Source of the DNA: Candidatus Hydrogenedentota bacterium
GTDB lineage: Bacteria > Hydrogenedentota > Hydrogenedentia > Hydrogenedentales > JAEUWI01
NCBI GenBank assembly: GCA_019637335.1
Contig: JAHBVV010000001.1
Span: 875,440 to 939,439 of the forward strand
DNA length: 64,000 nucleotides
Reading direction: 5' to 3'
The position numbers and the translations under genes are program-made. Position 1 is the stretch's first letter. Every line of letters begins with the position of its first letter. The notes under the pieces were generated by a model, which saw only the letters and a program-made list of their open reading frames with translations, had not been told where the DNA came from and did not search any database. Positions 62,423 to 64,000 of this stretch are shown in pieces.

Positions 62423-62692
62423 TCATCCGTTCGTATCCTTCTTTTCTCGCTCCCGGGCTTCCGCCAACTCCTCCCGAAGTTCCCGCATCCGCTCCCTGAC
62501 GGTATCGAGTCTCAATGGCCCCATGGAAACGCGATCAGGGCCATTCTCGATTTCCCGCCGGAGCTCCTTGAGGAGTTCCAGTTCCTGCTCGATCTCGGCG
62601 GCCAGCCAGGGCCCGCCCCAACGGCTATGTTTTTCGACCATTCCCACATCTCCAAGTTGCTTGTCGTATCCTTTATTGGGATGTAAACCCAC
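62423..62692 (-). CDS. Small coiled-coil protein upstream of the ATPase
   Basis: 89 residues, starting at GTG 62692. Residues about 30-85 are a strongly charged helix (AAEIEQELELLKELRREIEN, then RERMRELREELAEAREREKK) typical of a coiled coil. The N-terminal half contains GVGMVEKHSRWGGPWLAAE. It stops one base before the ATPase start, so the three genes form one unit. No homology is claimed; existence of the protein is less certain than that of its two neighbours. Confidence 0.55.
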   Translation of the reverse strand: MGLHPNKGYDKQLGDVGMVEKHSRWGGPWLAAEIEQELELLKELRREIENGPDRVSMGPLRLDTVRERMRELREELAEAREREKKDTNG

Positions 62693-62794
62693 TTCACCGC
62701 CGATTTCGCCGGTCCGGGTATGGCTCTCCGCGGAACGCCTGTCCCTCGTCGGGGAGGCAGGATGCCTGGCCTGGCCAAGATCAGTTTTGCCATT

Positions 62795-64000
62795 TCAGGG
62801 TACCGGATCGGCGGGAGGCGGCTCAATGCCTTCGCCGAGACGTTGCATGCCGAGTTTTCCGCGCCAGGCGGCGAGCGCGCCGCCGGCGCCGAGGAGAAGG
62901 CCGACGAGGAGGGTGAGCCAGGCGTCTGCGAGGGGGGCGGTGGCGAGCACGGCGGCCGCCATGAGCCCGCCGAGCAGGGCGCAGGTCATGCCGATGATGT
63001 AGAGGGCGTAGAGGCCGTCTCGCGGGCGGCCCTGCCCCGCGCCGGGCGTTTCGGCGGCGGTGAGGCCGTCGAGGAAGGCGTCGACCTCGGCGCGGCGGGC
63101 GGGAGAATCGGGCCAGATCCGGCTGCCGATCGCCAGGCCGGCGGCGGTGGGCAGAATGGTGATCCAGGTGAGCCACTGCACGCCGCGCAGCCAGGCGAGG
63201 GAGGCGTCTTCGCCGGGGGCGAGCCAGGCGAGGCCGGGCAGCGCCGCGAAGGCGGACTGGACGGCGGGATAGCTGATGGCGTAGGCGCCAATTCCGAGGA
63301 GGGCGCCGGCCGCGAAGCCGGCGATGGCGCCGCGCCCGGAGACGCGGTTGCTCAGGAGCCCGGCGGCCATCGGCAGCGCGACAGGCGGCAGGAGCACGGC
63401 GAAGAGCTGCGCCATGATGTTCACGAGCTCGTCCAGTTCCTGCGCGTAGACGAGCGCCACGGCGAGGATCATGGCCAGGCCGCCGACGAGCACGGTGGAG
63501 AGGCGCCCGATCAGCAGGAGCGCGCGGTCGGAGGCGTTCCGCGCGAAGAGCCGCTTGATGATGTCGTTGGTAATGACCGAGGCCACGGCGTTGTAATCAC
63601 TCGACAGCATGGACATGGTGGCGGAGAACATGGCGGCGAGCACGACGCCCATGAGGCCGACGGGCAAGAGCATCCGGCAGATCATGGGGTAGATTTCGTT
63701 GGCGTCCGCGACATCCGGCAGGAACTGCGTCGCCGCAATGGCGGGCCAGAAAAGCAGGGGCGGCGCGATGACGGTGAGCACGGCCACGGTATAGCCCACC
63801 TTGCGGGCTTCCGCGTCGCTGCGCGCGGCGTAGTAGCGCTGGACGTAGGGCCATTTCGTGGCGAAGGTGAGCGCGAGGATCACCGAAAAGGACAGGAGCC
63901 ACGGCCAGGTGTACGTGGCGTTGGTCACGTTGCCGTAGCCTTCGGGCAGGCGCTCCAGTACGCTGAGCACGCCGCCCGCCGCGGCCGCAGCCAGCGGCAC
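62795..64000 (-). CDS. Sodium:solute symporter, partial (5' end outside window)
   Basis: The last 401 residues of an SSS-family transporter with ten or so membrane helices left. The family hallmark near the third helix of this fragment is YYAARSDAEARKVGYTVAVL (the R-x-x-x-A-R-x-x-K block), and AAMFSATMSMLSSDYNAVASVITND is the Na+-site helix region. About 100-150 N-terminal residues lie beyond position 64000. Substrate could be a sugar, acid or amino acid. A cytoplasmic tail ends in Pro-rich sequence. Confidence 0.93.
   Translation of the reverse strand: MPLAAAAAGGVLSVLERLPEGYGNVTNATYTWPWLLSFSVILALTFATKWPYVQRYYAARSDAEARKVGYTVAVLTVIAPPLLFWPAIAATQFLPDVADANEIYPMICRMLLPVGLMGVVLAAMFSATMSMLSSDYNAVASVITNDIIKRLFARNASDRALLLIGRLSTVLVGGLAMILAVALVYAQELDELVNIMAQLFAVLLPPVALPMAAGLLSNRVSGRGAIAGFAAGALLGIGAYAISYPAVQSAFAALPGLAWLAPGEDASLAWLRGVQWLTWITILPTAAGLAIGSRIWPDSPARRAEVDAFLDGLTAAETPGAGQGRPRDGLYALYIIGMTCALLGGLMAAAVLATAPLADAWLTLLVGLLLGAGGALAAWRGKLGMQRLGEGIEPPPADPVP

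Overview
The window comes from a GC-rich (about two-thirds G+C by eye), Gram-negative-type bacterium. TonB/ExbB homologues imply an outer membrane. A PEP-CTERM protein, a DUF1501/DUF1800 pair, two Gfo/Idh/MocA oxidoreductases, a sulfatase-superfamily membrane protein, a methyltransferase-type URO-D protein and intergenic DNA full of short repeats are typical of Planctomycetota, Hydrogenedentota and Lentisphaerota-type genomes. This placement is inference from gene content; no rRNA or marker phylogeny was possible. I see no phage, plasmid or CRISPR locus.

Layout. 0-7 kb: a LysR regulator divergent from the glyoxylate shunt (aceB-aceA, closed by a strong terminator), heptamer tandem repeats, a small membrane protein and an M42 aminopeptidase. 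7-17 kb: an accessory region with two lower-GC secreted proteins behind duplicated promoter cassettes, a large putative glycoside hydrolase and a PEP-CTERM protein that both carry a sigma-54-like promoter, a cluster of REP-like palindromes, and an intact IS4-family element that inserted into one palindrome with an 11-bp target duplication. 17-24 kb: aroB with two downstream genes, a 365-bp MITE with an 8-bp target duplication, an oxidoreductase, a sulfatase-like membrane enzyme, and tRNA-Pro(UGG). 24.8-32 kb: a nine-gene Na+/H+ antiporter operon in the order of the antiporter half of archaeal membrane-bound hydrogenase (E-F-G-MbhD-MbhE/B-C-D-D-D), without hydrogenase genes. 32-37 kb: oxidoreductase, URO-D-like methyltransferase and a propeller/toroid secreted protein.

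37-41 kb: tonB and exbB, once about 39 bp apart, are now separated by a 1.2-kb non-autonomous element whose left terminus supplies the present tonB stop codon. 41-51 kb: a signalling and housekeeping block: FHA-GAF-adenylate cyclase, ksgA, an NtrB-like histidine kinase, and a tightly packed operon of membrane protein, DUF1800, DUF1501, ECF sigma factor, zinc anti-sigma factor and membrane protein. 51-60 kb: a secreted protein, an FHA-GAF protein built like a sigma-54 activator but with its ATPase motifs erased, an MlrC-type M81 hydrolase overlapping a class III aminotransferase, and a GxxExxY, a SIMPL and a YCII protein. 60.5-62.7 kb: a three-gene candidate defence module (coiled-coil protein, OLD/SMC-like ATPase, TOPRIM-like protein). 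The window ends inside a sodium:solute symporter.

The most interesting items are the GTAA-terminated MITE family (three elements; one clean 8-bp duplication and one 7-of-8), the catalytically dead sigma-54-activator-like protein, the ATPase/TOPRIM trio, and the hydrogenase-free antiporter operon whose last pump subunit has lost the key glutamate.
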